Assembly: GCF_947497025.1 (NCBI RefSeq)
Contig: NZ_CANMFC010000001.1
Span: forward strand, 62,001-126,000
Length of the DNA: 64,000 nucleotides
Reading direction: 5' to 3'
Source of the DNA: an uncultured Kushneria sp.
Lineage (GTDB): Bacteria; Pseudomonadota; Gammaproteobacteria; Pseudomonadales; Halomonadaceae
Shown here: one piece after another, positions 54,180-62,584 of the stretch
Layout: each line of letters starts with the position of its first letter
Numbering within the stretch: position 1 is the stretch's first letter
Made by a program: the position numbers and the translations under genes
The notes under the pieces: generated by a model
Seen by the model: the letters and a program-made list of their open reading frames with translations, nothing else
Databases searched by the model: none
What the model was told of the DNA's origin: nothing

Positions 54180-55355
54180 ATGTCGCAGGACAGTACCGCC
54201 TTTGATTTTACGACACCGCTGGACCGGCGCGTGTACCCTACCACCAAATGGCATCTGTATGACGAGGATGTGCTGCCGCTGTGGGTGGCCGACATGGATT
54301 TTGCCGTGGCACCGGCCATCCAGGCGGCGCTGGCTGAACGCCTGGCACATCCCGTCTTTGGCTACACCCACGCCGACCGGACGCTGAAGCAGACGCTGTG
54401 TCAGTGGAGTCATGAGCGTTACGGCTGGGAGATCAAGCCCGACTGGCAGCACTGGCTGCCCGGCGTGGTGCCGGCGCTGCATGTGGCAAGCCTGGCCCTG
54501 ACCGAGCCGGGCGATGGTGTGCTGACCGTCACGCCCATCTATCCGCCCTTTTTGAAGGTGGCCGACAACACCGGGCGTACCGCCCAGACGGCGCCGATGC
54601 GCGCGCCGACCTCCGATGATCCCCTGTGGCGACTGGATTTCGAGGCCATGGAAGCTGCCGTCACGCCGCGTACCCGGCTGCTGCTCTGGTGCCATCCGCA
54701 TAATCCGACCGGGCGTGTCTTTGATGAGGAGGAGCTCTCCCGACTGGCGGACTTCATTGAGCGTCATGATCTGCTGGTCTGCTCCGACGAGCTGCACTGC
54801 GATCTGATTCTGGACGGCAGTGCCCATCGCCCGCTGGCCATGGCCGAGCCGCGGCTGGCCTCGCGCACCATTACGCTCTGGGCGGCGTCCAAGACCTTTA
54901 ACGTGGCCGGGCTGACCAGCGCCTGTGCAGTCATCAGCGATGATGACCTGCGTGCCCGCTTCAAGCACGGCTGTCTGGGACTGATGCCGTCGGAAAACAT
55001 CATGGGCGAGACGGCAGCCCAGGCCGCCTACGCGCACGGTGAGCCGTGGCGTCAGGCGCTGCTGGCCCAGCTTCGGGATAACGTGGCGCTGATCGAGTCG
55101 TTCGTGGCGCGCTGGCCGGGCGTGCACATGAGTGCCCCGCAGGCGACCTATCTGGCCTGGCTGGACCTGCGTGAGGCCGGCCTTGGCGAGTCGCCTCAAA
55201 AGGAGATCCTCAAGCAGGCTCGGGTGGCGCTCAACAATGGCACCGATTTTGGCTGGCCCGGCTTTGCAAGGCTCAATTTTGGTACCGAGTATGCGCTGCT
55301 GGAAGAGGCCCTCACGTGGATGGACGCGCTGCTGGGCGCTGGCAACGAGCCGTAG
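54180..55355 (+). CDS. MalY/PatB family pyridoxal-phosphate-dependent enzyme
   Basis: A 391-residue fold-type I enzyme of the MalY/PatB group (cystathionine beta-lyase type, EC 4.4.1.13 activity in relatives). The cofactor lysine is Lys238 in WAASKTFNVAGLTSA. Conserved positions include LPLWVADMDFAVAPAI near residue 38 and CHPHNPTGRVFDEEEL near 168. It likely cleaves cystathionine or cysteine S-conjugates. GGGAG precedes the ATG at 54180. A bidirectional terminator follows. Confidence 0.92.
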   Translation: MSQDSTAFDFTTPLDRRVYPTTKWHLYDEDVLPLWVADMDFAVAPAIQAALAERLAHPVFGYTHADRTLKQTLCQWSHERYGWEIKPDWQHWLPGVVPALHVASLALTEPGDGVLTVTPIYPPFLKVADNTGRTAQTAPMRAPTSDDPLWRLDFEAMEAAVTPRTRLLLWCHPHNPTGRVFDEEELSRLADFIERHDLLVCSDELHCDLILDGSAHRPLAMAEPRLASRTITLWAASKTFNVAGLTSACAVISDDDLRARFKHGCLGLMPSENIMGETAAQAAYAHGEPWRQALLAQLRDNVALIESFVARWPGVHMSAPQATYLAWLDLREAGLGESPQKEILKQARVALNNGTDFGWPGFARLNFGTEYALLEEALTWMDALLGAGNEP

Positions 55356-55360
55356 ATGCC

Positions 55361-55394
55361 AAAACGCCCGACTCCGAGAGGCGTCGGGCGTTTT
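55361..55394. terminator. Bidirectional terminator between PatB and cnoX
   Basis: AAAACGCCCGAC and GTCGGGCGTTTT form a 12-bp stem with a 10-base loop. The A and T arms give U-tracts on both strands for the two convergent genes. Confidence 0.88.
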
Positions 55395-55424
55395 AGAAAG
55401 GTGCTCTGATTAGTACAGCCCTGA

Positions 55425-56360
55425 TCAGTACAGCAGCGTGAACATGCGACGGCGGTAGGCCACCGTCAGCGGGTGATCGCCGCCGAGGGCGTCAAAGACG
55501 CGCAGCAGCGTCTTGCGCGCGGCGTCCTCGCCGTAGGCACGGTCACGCTTCATCAGCTCGAGCAGACCCTCGAGCCCCCGCTCGTAGTCGCCATCGGCCA
55601 CGGCGCGCAGGGCGCGTTGAAACTGCGCTTCGCTGTCATCGCGCTCGGCCATGGCCTCAATGTCTTCCGGTGACAGGGCCTCGCGGGCGAAATCGATACG
55701 GGCACGGACGCCGCGCCCCTTGACGCCATCACGATGCTCCGGCGGCAGGGCATCCAGGATGCTCAGCGCATCGTCGAAATGGCCTTCACGGGTCATGACG
55801 CCGGCCATGTCGATACGATAGCTGTGGTCGTCGGGATTTTCGCTGATCAGCTGTTCAAACAGGGCGCGGGCCGTGGCCGTATCGCCGGCCTCAAGGGCTG
55901 CCTGTGCCTGCTCCTCGACGCTCTGGCTGCCGCCTTCGGGCGCAGCAATATGCTTGCCGAGCCATTCGCGCATCTGGCGCTCGGGCAGGGCTTCATGGAG
56001 CTGGTCATACAGCTGACCCTGCATGATCAGCTTGACGTCAGGGACGGCGCGAATGCCCAGCTGAGCGGCAATCTGCTGCTGCTCGTCGATATTGAGTCTC
56101 GCCAGAACAAGCGTGCCCTGATACTCATGGGCCAGCTTTTCCAGCACCGACATCAGGGTCCTGCAGGATTCACTTTGCGGCGACCAGCTCTGCAGGACCA
56201 CCGGAATGTGCATGGAGCCTTCCAGCACCACCTGCTGGAAATTGGACATGTCGACATCAACGATAAACTGCGAGGCATCGGCACTGCCGCCGGCGCTCTG
56301 GCCGGGCTGTGGCGACGGCCCGCCCATGGGTTGACCGGTTTTGGGATCAACGATCTGCAT
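55425..56360 (-). CDS. cnoX: Thioredoxin-like chaperedoxin CnoX (YbbN)
   Basis: A 311-residue protein with a thioredoxin domain (about residues 30-140) and a C-terminal TPR region, the CnoX/YbbN layout. The active-site region is SWSPQSESCRTL, so the first Cys of CxxC is replaced by Ser (SESC), as in E. coli CnoX, which has chaperone rather than reductase function. The C-terminus VAYRRRMFTLLY matches the family end. E. coli CnoX holds client proteins under hypochlorous acid stress and passes them to GroEL or DnaK. It is about 25 residues longer at the N-terminus (Gly/Pro/Gln-rich) than E. coli's. Confidence 0.92.
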   Translation of the reverse strand: MQIVDPKTGQPMGGPSPQPGQSAGGSADASQFIVDVDMSNFQQVVLEGSMHIPVVLQSWSPQSESCRTLMSVLEKLAHEYQGTLVLARLNIDEQQQIAAQLGIRAVPDVKLIMQGQLYDQLHEALPERQMREWLGKHIAAPEGGSQSVEEQAQAALEAGDTATARALFEQLISENPDDHSYRIDMAGVMTREGHFDDALSILDALPPEHRDGVKGRGVRARIDFAREALSPEDIEAMAERDDSEAQFQRALRAVADGDYERGLEGLLELMKRDRAYGEDAARKTLLRVFDALGGDHPLTVAYRRRMFTLLY

Positions 56361-56529
56361 GATGGCAAACTCTCGTTAAAGGGGATTCACGATACGTTCG
56401 AATATAGGGCTGTTTATGGCGCTGGCAGGGGACGAATTCAAGACGCCCGGCCAAATGGGATGGGTGAAACATGCATCAGGACAGTGACATGGCAGGGATC
56501 AATACCGTGCGACCGACAGGAGAAACGTC

Positions 56530-57309
56530 ATGATTCTGGTCAAATGGCTGACAGGGGTGATGGCGCTTGTGATGCTGCTACTGGCAGGACCCATGATCGT
56601 GTGGTTGCTGGGCGGTATCGATACTCGAACCGGATGGGCCAGTGCCGGGCGTGCCTCCACGGGTCTGGCGCCCGGACCCAAGGCCTTCGATGGTGCCGTG
56701 GTTCAACTCTACGGCGCGCGCGCCTTTAACTGGCGAGGCGCCTTTGCCATGCACACATGGATTGCCGTCAAGCCGCGCAGCGGGCGCACCTATACCACCT
56801 ATGAGGTGCAGGGCTGGCGGCGCCCCCCCGTGCGCACGGGTTCCGGCGCTCCGGATCGAGAATGGTTCGGGCAGCGCCCGCACCTGCTGGCGGACCTTCG
56901 CGGTGAAAGGGCGGCGCGCGCCATTGTCCATATCCAGCAGGCGGTCAACGACTACCCCTGGCCGCAGCGTTATCGTGCCTTTCCCGGCCCTAACAGCAAT
57001 ACCTTCATTGCCTGGCTGATACAGCAGGTGCCCGAGCTAAATGTGGAAATGCCTTCGCTGGCGCTGGGCAAGGATTATCTGATTGATGATACCCACCTAC
57101 TGGGCCACTTTTTTGGGCCAGCGCCCAGCGGGACGGGCTATCAGGTCTCCCTGTATGGTGTGCTCGGGGTCATGCTGGCGCGCGAGGAGGGGCTCGAGTT
57201 CAATCTGCTGGGTCTGGTGTTCGGCGTCGACCCACTGGATATGGCTATCAAGCTACCGGGTATCGGTCGTCTGGCGCTGTCGCCGCTGTATCAGTCGCAG
57301 TACGAATGA
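56530..57309 (+). CDS. DUF3750 domain-containing protein
   Basis: A 259-residue protein with an N-terminal hydrophobic segment (residues about 9-29) and a DUF3750 body: WRGAFAMHTWIAVKPRSGRTY near residue 67, YRAFPGPNSNTFIAWL near 148 and a C-terminus ending ALSPLYQSQYE. The His, Trp and NSNTF motifs suggest a papain-like or NlpC-related fold, but this is not established. The ATG at 56530 follows AGGAGA. It is divergent from cnoX. The function is unknown. Confidence 0.85.
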   Translation: MILVKWLTGVMALVMLLLAGPMIVWLLGGIDTRTGWASAGRASTGLAPGPKAFDGAVVQLYGARAFNWRGAFAMHTWIAVKPRSGRTYTTYEVQGWRRPPVRTGSGAPDREWFGQRPHLLADLRGERAARAIVHIQQAVNDYPWPQRYRAFPGPNSNTFIAWLIQQVPELNVEMPSLALGKDYLIDDTHLLGHFFGPAPSGTGYQVSLYGVLGVMLAREEGLEFNLLGLVFGVDPLDMAIKLPGIGRLALSPLYQSQYE

Positions 57310-57383
57310 CGTGCAAGATCTGGCGTTGTACAAAGAGCAGGCATCAAAAACCGATCGGAGGCCGGCTCGATGAAACGGTCTTT

Positions 57384-57450
57384 CGATGGTAGCGGGGGCC
57401 GCCGGGGTTGAATCAACAGGGAACCGACGACCCGGGGTCATCAGTGGCAT
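57384..57450 (-). pseudogene. Decayed second copy of tRNA-fMet (3' half)
   Basis: The 18 bases at 57384-57401 are identical to those at the 3' end of the tRNA-fMet gene (57513-57530), including CCA. The 12 bases at 57421-57432 equal the tRNA T-arm stretch, but about a dozen extra bases split the T loop, and the anticodon part is degraded. Flanking bases and a terminator-like stretch also resemble those of the intact copy. This suggests a tandem duplication in which the downstream copy has decayed. Confidence 0.7.
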
Positions 57451-57473
57451 CCGCATGCCTGAGCCTCAGACGT

Positions 57474-57499
57474 AAAAAAGCCGACTCGAAAGTCGGCTT
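57474..57499 (-). terminator. Intrinsic terminator of tRNA-fMet
   Basis: On the minus strand AAGCCGACT and AGTCGGCTT form a 9-bp stem with loop TTCG, followed by TTTTT. It lies 17 bases after the CCA end of the tRNA. Confidence 0.85.
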
Positions 57500-57515
57500 G
57501 AAAACTGTTGGTCGA

Positions 57516-57592
<77 letters not shown>

Positions 57593-57606
57593 TCGACGTG
57601 CTGTGC

Positions 57607-57634
57607 ATCTTACGCGTTTTTGTCGCGGTGTCAA
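57607..57634 (-). promoter_or_regulatory. Promoter of tRNA-fMet
   Basis: On the minus strand a perfect TTGACA, a 16-base spacer and TAAGAT precede the tRNA by 15 bases. The -35 overlaps the stop codon region of the DUF349 gene. Confidence 0.75.
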
Positions 57635-60402
57635 TCGTTTGTGTCAAATCCCTGCAACATTGCCATGAGTGACTCAATGCGGGGGGCAACACGCTGCCAG
57701 TCATCGTGATCGATCGGGCCGCTGGCCAGCAGCCGGTACTGCAGCTGCTCGATCTCCTCCATGGGCCCCGGCATGTTGCCCATGGCATCGTTGAGACGCG
57801 CCACCTGCACATCCAGTCGCCGTGAGGAATCCTCGCTGCCCAGAGGCGCATCCACCAGCACGGACAGATGCACGCGAAGATGCTCAAGCCATTCCCGCGC
57901 CTTGGCCTGCTCACCGCTTGCGCGACGCTCATTGCGCAGTCGGTGCGCTTCCAGCGCCCGGGAAGAAAGGGGCAGGGGCGTATCCACATTGTCGGCAGGC
58001 TCGCCTTTGAGTGCACGACTGTCTGCGGCCACGTGTGCCTCGAGCAGCGGCTGCCACTGCTGCCAGCGTTCGGCCAGCGAGCCAAGGGCCAAGCGATCGA
58101 GTCGCTCCCGGCGGTCGCGTAGAATGCCTTCCCAGCGCTTGAGCATGCCATCGGTACGGGGACCATTGGGCAGGGGCATCAGGGCATCGGCTTCGCGTTC
58201 GGCCTCATCAAGGATGATCTGATCGGCGGCGGTGGCAGGGAACCACTGATCCATCCGATCGATCAGGGCCTGCATCTGATCGAGACGGCTGTCGCGTTGC
58301 TGGCGCTGCTGATTGCGCTGTGCATTGCGACGCTCGAAAATGGCATCACAGTGCTGGCGGAAGGCGCGCCACAGGGCCTGCTCTTCGCCTCTTGGCGCAC
58401 GGCCGAGTTCACGCCAGCGAGTCTGTAGCGTCTTGGCCCTGTCGGCACGACGCTCGTCATCGATGTCGGCCTCTTCCAGCTCGCGAATTTCATCGACCAG
58501 CGCCTGCTTGGCCTGAGCGACAGCGCGCGCCTGCTGATCGATCAGGGTCTGCAGGGCCCGAAGCGACCTTGTAAAGCGCTGGCGTAGTTCATTCTCGCGG
58601 GCACGCGGTACGGGTGACCACTGGCGCCAGGCTTCTCTGGCGCGATCGCGAATGGTGCGCAGGCTGTCGGGGTCAGAAGTTGCCGCCGTATGGTTGATCA
58701 GCGTTTCCAGCTGCTCGCAGAGTCTTTCCCGTTCGGCCAGGTTGGTTTCGCGCTGCTGATCGCGGCGCTGATAAAAGCCGGCCAGCTGTTCACGAACCCG
58801 GTCGGAAGCCTGACGAAAGCGCGTGGAGCGCTCACGCGAGGCTGCGGCATCTCCCAGTGCTTTCCAGTCACGCACCAGGCGGCGGTGCTGTTGATCCCGG
58901 GCCGGCTCGTCCATGTCTGCTGCCGCAAGGCCTTCCATACCCTCGATCAGCTGTTCGCGCTTGGGGGCTGCGGCAAAGTTGCGCCAGTCGCGCAGCTCAT
59001 GAGTGCGTTGACCCAGCTGGTTGAGCCGGGTCTGCAAACTGTCACGCTTTTCCAGCGGAAGGCGCTGGCGGCGCTGCATCAGGCTGTCGAGCAGGCGTGT
59101 GGCTTCCTGGAGTTCACCGCGATCGAGCTGGCTTTCCAGCTGGTCGAGTGATTGCTGAAACTGGTCGGGGTCGAGCGTGCTGCGTGACGATGAGGCGCTG
59201 TCGGTCGGCGCTGCGGGTTCGGGCAGGTGCGTGAGCAGCGTCGGGCAGGGGAGTCCGTCCGGCCAGGCAATGGTGCGCTTCAACCGTTTGATGGTCTGGA
59301 AATCGCGGCTGTCGATGGCGCTGCGCAGTGCCTGTTCATGTTCCTCAAAGCGTTGCCAGGCGCTCGTCAGCTCGCTGGCCTTTTGAAGCAGCGCTTCAAA
59401 ACGTTTCTGGTCTTCCTGGCTTGGTGCAATGCGATCGGTGAGATCTCGCCATTGTTCGGCCTGCAGCCTGAAGTGTGCCTGTAGCTGGGCCACATCCTGG
59501 GCGTCGAGCGTGGCGCGATGCTCAAGATCCTTGAGGGCCTGTTCCAGTGAACCGATGATGCGCTGGCTGTCGCGTCGGGCCATGTCCATGGCCTGTTCGC
59601 GTGCCCGCTCTTCTCGCTGGGCGTTGTCATGTTCGATGACGCGAGTGCTGGTGAGCTGTTCGACCTGATGAAACTTCTGGCGCTGTGCTTCGTCGGCATC
59701 GTCGGCCAGCGATCGCCATTCACGCACCAGGTGGCGATAACGTGCCGGCAGCATGGGTTCCCATGGTTGATCTGACAGCCGGGTCATGGCCTGGATCAGA
59801 TCGTCACGACGCTGCTGGCGGGCATCCTGCTCACGGCGCTGGTCGCGGCGCTGATTGAGCCGGTCGCGGGCACTGCGCATGATCTGCTTGTCACGACGTG
59901 CTTCCCGCGCCAGACGCTCAAGGCCCTCGTCACTGTCGATGCGTCTGGAAGCCGCCTGTCGCACCCCGGCAATCGAGTTCTGGCAGGCCTGTTCGATCAG
60001 GGTCTGCTCATCGCTGATGCGCTCCAGAGCAGCCAGACGCAGCTGCTGATTGTCGGCCTGCGAAGCCACGTGTGTGAGCAGGGTCGGGTCGTCGAGGGTT
60101 TCCACCACCTGCAGGCGCTGCTCCAGTGACAGGAGCGTGCGCTCCTTGCCGGTGAGCGTATCCAACAGTGTGCGATACAGCGGATCGCCCGGCTCAAGCG
60201 TGGCCAGCAGCGTCTGATAGCGCTCGGGCGTTGCCAGACGGGCGAGGGCGGCGTGACGGACTTCAATATTGTCGTCACGCAGCAGGGTTTCGAGTTTTTC
60301 GCGATCGCGCTCGACGGTCAGGCCGGCAATGGCTTCCTGACGGATACGGGGATCGGCGTGACGCCAGCGCGGCGCAAACAGACGTTGTAGAAATCCGGGC
60401 AT
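57631..60402 (-). CDS. DUF349 domain-containing coiled-coil protein
   Basis: A 923-residue soluble protein of the DUF349 family. Residues about 1-170 hold HEAT-like repeats (ADPRIRQEAIAGLTVERDRE, then NIEVRHAALARLAT). The rest is highly charged helical and coiled-coil sequence with repeated DUF349 units such as ARDQQHRRLVRDWKALGDAA, AREAWRQWSPVPRARENELR and RADRAKTLQTRWRELGRAPR. It contains many Gln/Arg-rich stretches. The function is unknown. It is divergent from minCDE. It ends just before the tRNA-fMet promoter. Confidence 0.88.
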   Translation of the reverse strand: MPGFLQRLFAPRWRHADPRIRQEAIAGLTVERDREKLETLLRDDNIEVRHAALARLATPERYQTLLATLEPGDPLYRTLLDTLTGKERTLLSLEQRLQVVETLDDPTLLTHVASQADNQQLRLAALERISDEQTLIEQACQNSIAGVRQAASRRIDSDEGLERLAREARRDKQIMRSARDRLNQRRDQRREQDARQQRRDDLIQAMTRLSDQPWEPMLPARYRHLVREWRSLADDADEAQRQKFHQVEQLTSTRVIEHDNAQREERAREQAMDMARRDSQRIIGSLEQALKDLEHRATLDAQDVAQLQAHFRLQAEQWRDLTDRIAPSQEDQKRFEALLQKASELTSAWQRFEEHEQALRSAIDSRDFQTIKRLKRTIAWPDGLPCPTLLTHLPEPAAPTDSASSSRSTLDPDQFQQSLDQLESQLDRGELQEATRLLDSLMQRRQRLPLEKRDSLQTRLNQLGQRTHELRDWRNFAAAPKREQLIEGMEGLAAADMDEPARDQQHRRLVRDWKALGDAAASRERSTRFRQASDRVREQLAGFYQRRDQQRETNLAERERLCEQLETLINHTAATSDPDSLRTIRDRAREAWRQWSPVPRARENELRQRFTRSLRALQTLIDQQARAVAQAKQALVDEIRELEEADIDDERRADRAKTLQTRWRELGRAPRGEEQALWRAFRQHCDAIFERRNAQRNQQRQQRDSRLDQMQALIDRMDQWFPATAADQIILDEAEREADALMPLPNGPRTDGMLKRWEGILRDRRERLDRLALGSLAERWQQWQPLLEAHVAADSRALKGEPADNVDTPLPLSSRALEAHRLRNERRASGEQAKAREWLEHLRVHLSVLVDAPLGSEDSSRRLDVQVARLNDAMGNMPGPMEEIEQLQYRLLASGPIDHDDWQRVAPRIESLMAMLQGFDTND

Positions 60403-60557
60403 GAGATCGATGTCTTTCCAGGCAACTGGCGGTGGCTTGATACCGGGCGATATGAGTATTTAGACGTTAGAAAGGATGATAACAGGCCTGTACACGTGTG
60501 GCGTAGGGTTCCCTTCACGGGCAAGGTTCCTTTTGGGGCGTCGGCAACTGGCGACAC

Positions 60558-60586
60558 CTGACAGACGTCGACACACACCGTATGAT
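60558..60586 (+). promoter_or_regulatory. Promoter of minCDE
   Basis: CTGACA, a 17-base spacer and TATGAT, each matching the consensus at five of six positions, predict a leader of about 57 bases. The 246-base gap holds no gene. Confidence 0.75.
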
Positions 60587-60648
60587 CGTTGAGCGGAAAC
60601 ACTATCATCGCTCAGGGCGTTCATTCATTATCCGACAGGAAACCGGGC

Positions 60649-61374
60649 ATGAGTCTCAAGGTGGATCAGACGGCCACTGCCTTTACGTTCAAGGGTGGCA
60701 TGCTGCCCTTGACGGTCATGGAGCTTAACAGCCCTGACCCCGAACGTGTCAGTGCGCAACTGGCAGGCAAGCTTAGCCAGTCGCCGGCTTTTTTTCAGCA
60801 TACGCCAGTGGTATTGAGCGTTGAAAAACTTGATGATACCTCACTGGCGCTGGAGCGTCTTTGCGCCGTGTGTCGTTCGCACAAGCTGCTGCCGGTGGCG
60901 GTCAGGGGCGGCAGCGAAGGTATCAAGCAGTCGGCATGGGCGCTGGGGCTGGGCTGGTTTCCACCTCAGGAGTCACGCGAGTCGCGTACGCTGGCTTCCG
61001 TGACGCCACCGCCTGCGCAATCTCCCGTGATGGAAGAAGCCGGCAGTGGCGGTCGTATCTTTCGTGGGACGGTGCGCTCGGGACAGCAGATCAGTGCTGC
61101 CGAGGGCGATCTGGTTGTCGTGGGTGCCGTCAATGCCGGTGCCGAAGTGCTGGCGGCCGGCAGCGTCCACGTTTATGGACCGCTGCGTGGTCGCGCCCTG
61201 GCAGGCATCCATGGCGATCGTGAATGTGGCATCTTCTGTCATGAGCTGCATGCCGAGCTCCTGTCAGTGGCCGGCAACTACAAGCGCCTTGAGGATATCG
61301 ATCCGTCACTGCTCAATACGACGGTTCAGGTCAGACTGAGAGACGATCAGTTATCCATAGAAGCACTCGTCTGA
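60649..61374 (+). CDS. minC: Septum site-determining protein MinC
   Basis: A 241-residue inhibitor of FtsZ assembly. The N-terminal domain (about 1-105) includes AFTFKGGMLPLTVMEL; after a Pro-rich linker, the C-terminal beta-helix domain shows IFRGTVRSGQQISAAEGDLVVVGAVNAGAEVLAAGSVHVYGPLRGRALAGI. It is recruited to the membrane by MinD. The ATG at 60649 has AGGAAAC upstream. The gene order minC-minD-minE is standard. Confidence 0.96.
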   Translation: MSLKVDQTATAFTFKGGMLPLTVMELNSPDPERVSAQLAGKLSQSPAFFQHTPVVLSVEKLDDTSLALERLCAVCRSHKLLPVAVRGGSEGIKQSAWALGLGWFPPQESRESRTLASVTPPPAQSPVMEEAGSGGRIFRGTVRSGQQISAAEGDLVVVGAVNAGAEVLAAGSVHVYGPLRGRALAGIHGDRECGIFCHELHAELLSVAGNYKRLEDIDPSLLNTTVQVRLRDDQLSIEALV

Positions 61375-61418
61375 CCGCGAAGCCCCCCTTACAACGCAAC
61401 AGTTACAGGAAGCGCATT

Positions 61419-62237
61419 TTGGCCAGGATCATCGTCGTTACATCAGGAAAGGGCGGGGTCGGCAAGACCACCAGCGCGGCAGCCATCGCTACCGGTCTGG
61501 CCTTGAGAGGCAACAAGACCGTCGTCATCGATTTTGATGTGGGCCTGCGAAATCTCGATCTGATCATGGGCTGCGAGCGTCGTGTGGTTTACGACCTGGT
61601 CAATGTCATTCAGGGCGAGGCGGGGCTCAATCAGGCCATGATCCGCGACAAGCGCTCCGACAATCTCTACATTCTTCCGGCCTCGCAGACGCGTGACAAG
61701 GATGCCCTGACGCTTGAGGGCGTCGAGCAGATACTTGAAAAGCTGTCGGAAGATTTTGACTATATCGTCTGCGACTCGCCGGCCGGTATCGAGCGCGGCG
61801 CTCAGCTGGCCATGTATTTCGCCGACGAGGCGATCGTGGTGACCAATCCGGAAGTCTCCTCGGTACGTGACTCCGACCGAATCCTGGGGCTTTTGGCCTC
61901 CAAGACCCGCCGCGCCGAGCAGAATCAGGACCCGGTGATCGAGCGGTTGCTGATTACCCGCTACGATCCCAATCGGGTGGACAGCGGTGATATGCTCAAT
62001 CTTGAAGATATCCAGGAAATTCTGGCGATCAAGCTGATCGGTCTGATTCCGGAGTCCGAAGCGGTGCTGCGTGCGTCCAACTCCGGGGTACCGGTGACAC
62101 ATGATCAGGACAGCGACGCCGGTCAGGCCTATAGTGATACCGTGGCCAGGCTTTTGGGGGATGAAAAGCCGCTACGCTTCCATCAGCTACAAAAGAAAAG
62201 TTTTCTGAGTCGGATCTTCGGCGGGGGGCGTCGGTGA
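61419..62237 (+). CDS. minD: Septum site-determining ATPase MinD
   Basis: A 272-residue membrane-cycling ATPase. The deviant Walker A is GKGGVGKTT with Lys11 and Lys16; switch II follows in [12 protein letters not shown] near residue 117. The C-terminal amphipathic membrane-targeting helix is [11 protein letters not shown]. It starts with TTG at 61419 (AGGAAG seven bases upstream); no ATG is available in frame near the conserved N-terminus. It activates MinC and is stimulated by MinE. Confidence 0.96.
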   Translation: MARIIVVTSGKGGVGKTTSAAAIATGLALRGNKTVVIDFDVGLRNLDLIMGCERRVVYDLVNVIQGEAGLNQAMIRDKRSDNLYILPASQTRDKDALTLEGVEQILEKLSEDFDYIVCDSPAGIERGAQLAMYFADEAIVVTNPEVSSVRDSDRILGLLASKTRRAEQNQDPVIERLLITRYDPNRVDSGDMLNLEDIQEILAIKLIGLIPESEAVLRASNSGVPVTHDQDSDAGQAYSDTVARLLGDEKPLRFHQLQKKSFLSRIFGGGRR

Positions 62238-62488
62238 AATTACTGGAATTTCTAAAGCGTGAGCGCAAGAAGTCTGCCTCGGTCGCCAAGGAGCGACTGC
62301 AGATTATCGTGGCCCATCAGCGCGGTCAGCGAGGGCAGCCTGATTATATGCCGATGCTGGAGCGCGAGCTTCTTGAGGTGATCCGTCGCTATGTTCAGGT
62401 CGATCAGGATGCCATCAACATCAGTCTGGACAGCGAGGATGACTGTTCGGTACTGGAGCTCAACGTGACCCTGCCCAATCGCGGTTAA
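62234..62488 (+). CDS. minE: Cell division topological specificity factor MinE
   Basis: An 84-residue MinE with the MinD-binding N-terminal part [20 protein letters not shown] and the C-terminal topological domain. It starts with GTG overlapping the minD stop by four bases (GTGA). It stimulates MinD ATPase and drives pole-to-pole oscillation that keeps division at mid-cell. Confidence 0.96.
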   Translation: MKLLEFLKRERKKSASVAKERLQIIVAHQRGQRGQPDYMPMLERELLEVIRRYVQVDQDAINISLDSEDDCSVLELNVTLPNRG

Positions 62489-62502
62489 CGCCCCGTTCTT
62501 GT

Positions 62503-62538
62503 GCGCCCCTTCGGTGATGTGTGTCACTGACGGGGCGC
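62503..62538 (+). terminator. Terminator-like hairpin after minE
   Basis: GCGCCCC and GGGGCGC enclose a second inner stem (GGTGA/TCACT). They are followed by a broken T-rich stretch, TATTGGTTGTTTG. Probably a weak terminator of the min operon. Confidence 0.5.
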
Positions 62539-62584
62539 TATTGGTTGTTTGCCCGCCCCGTGATCCCTGTCTGGAGCCACTGCC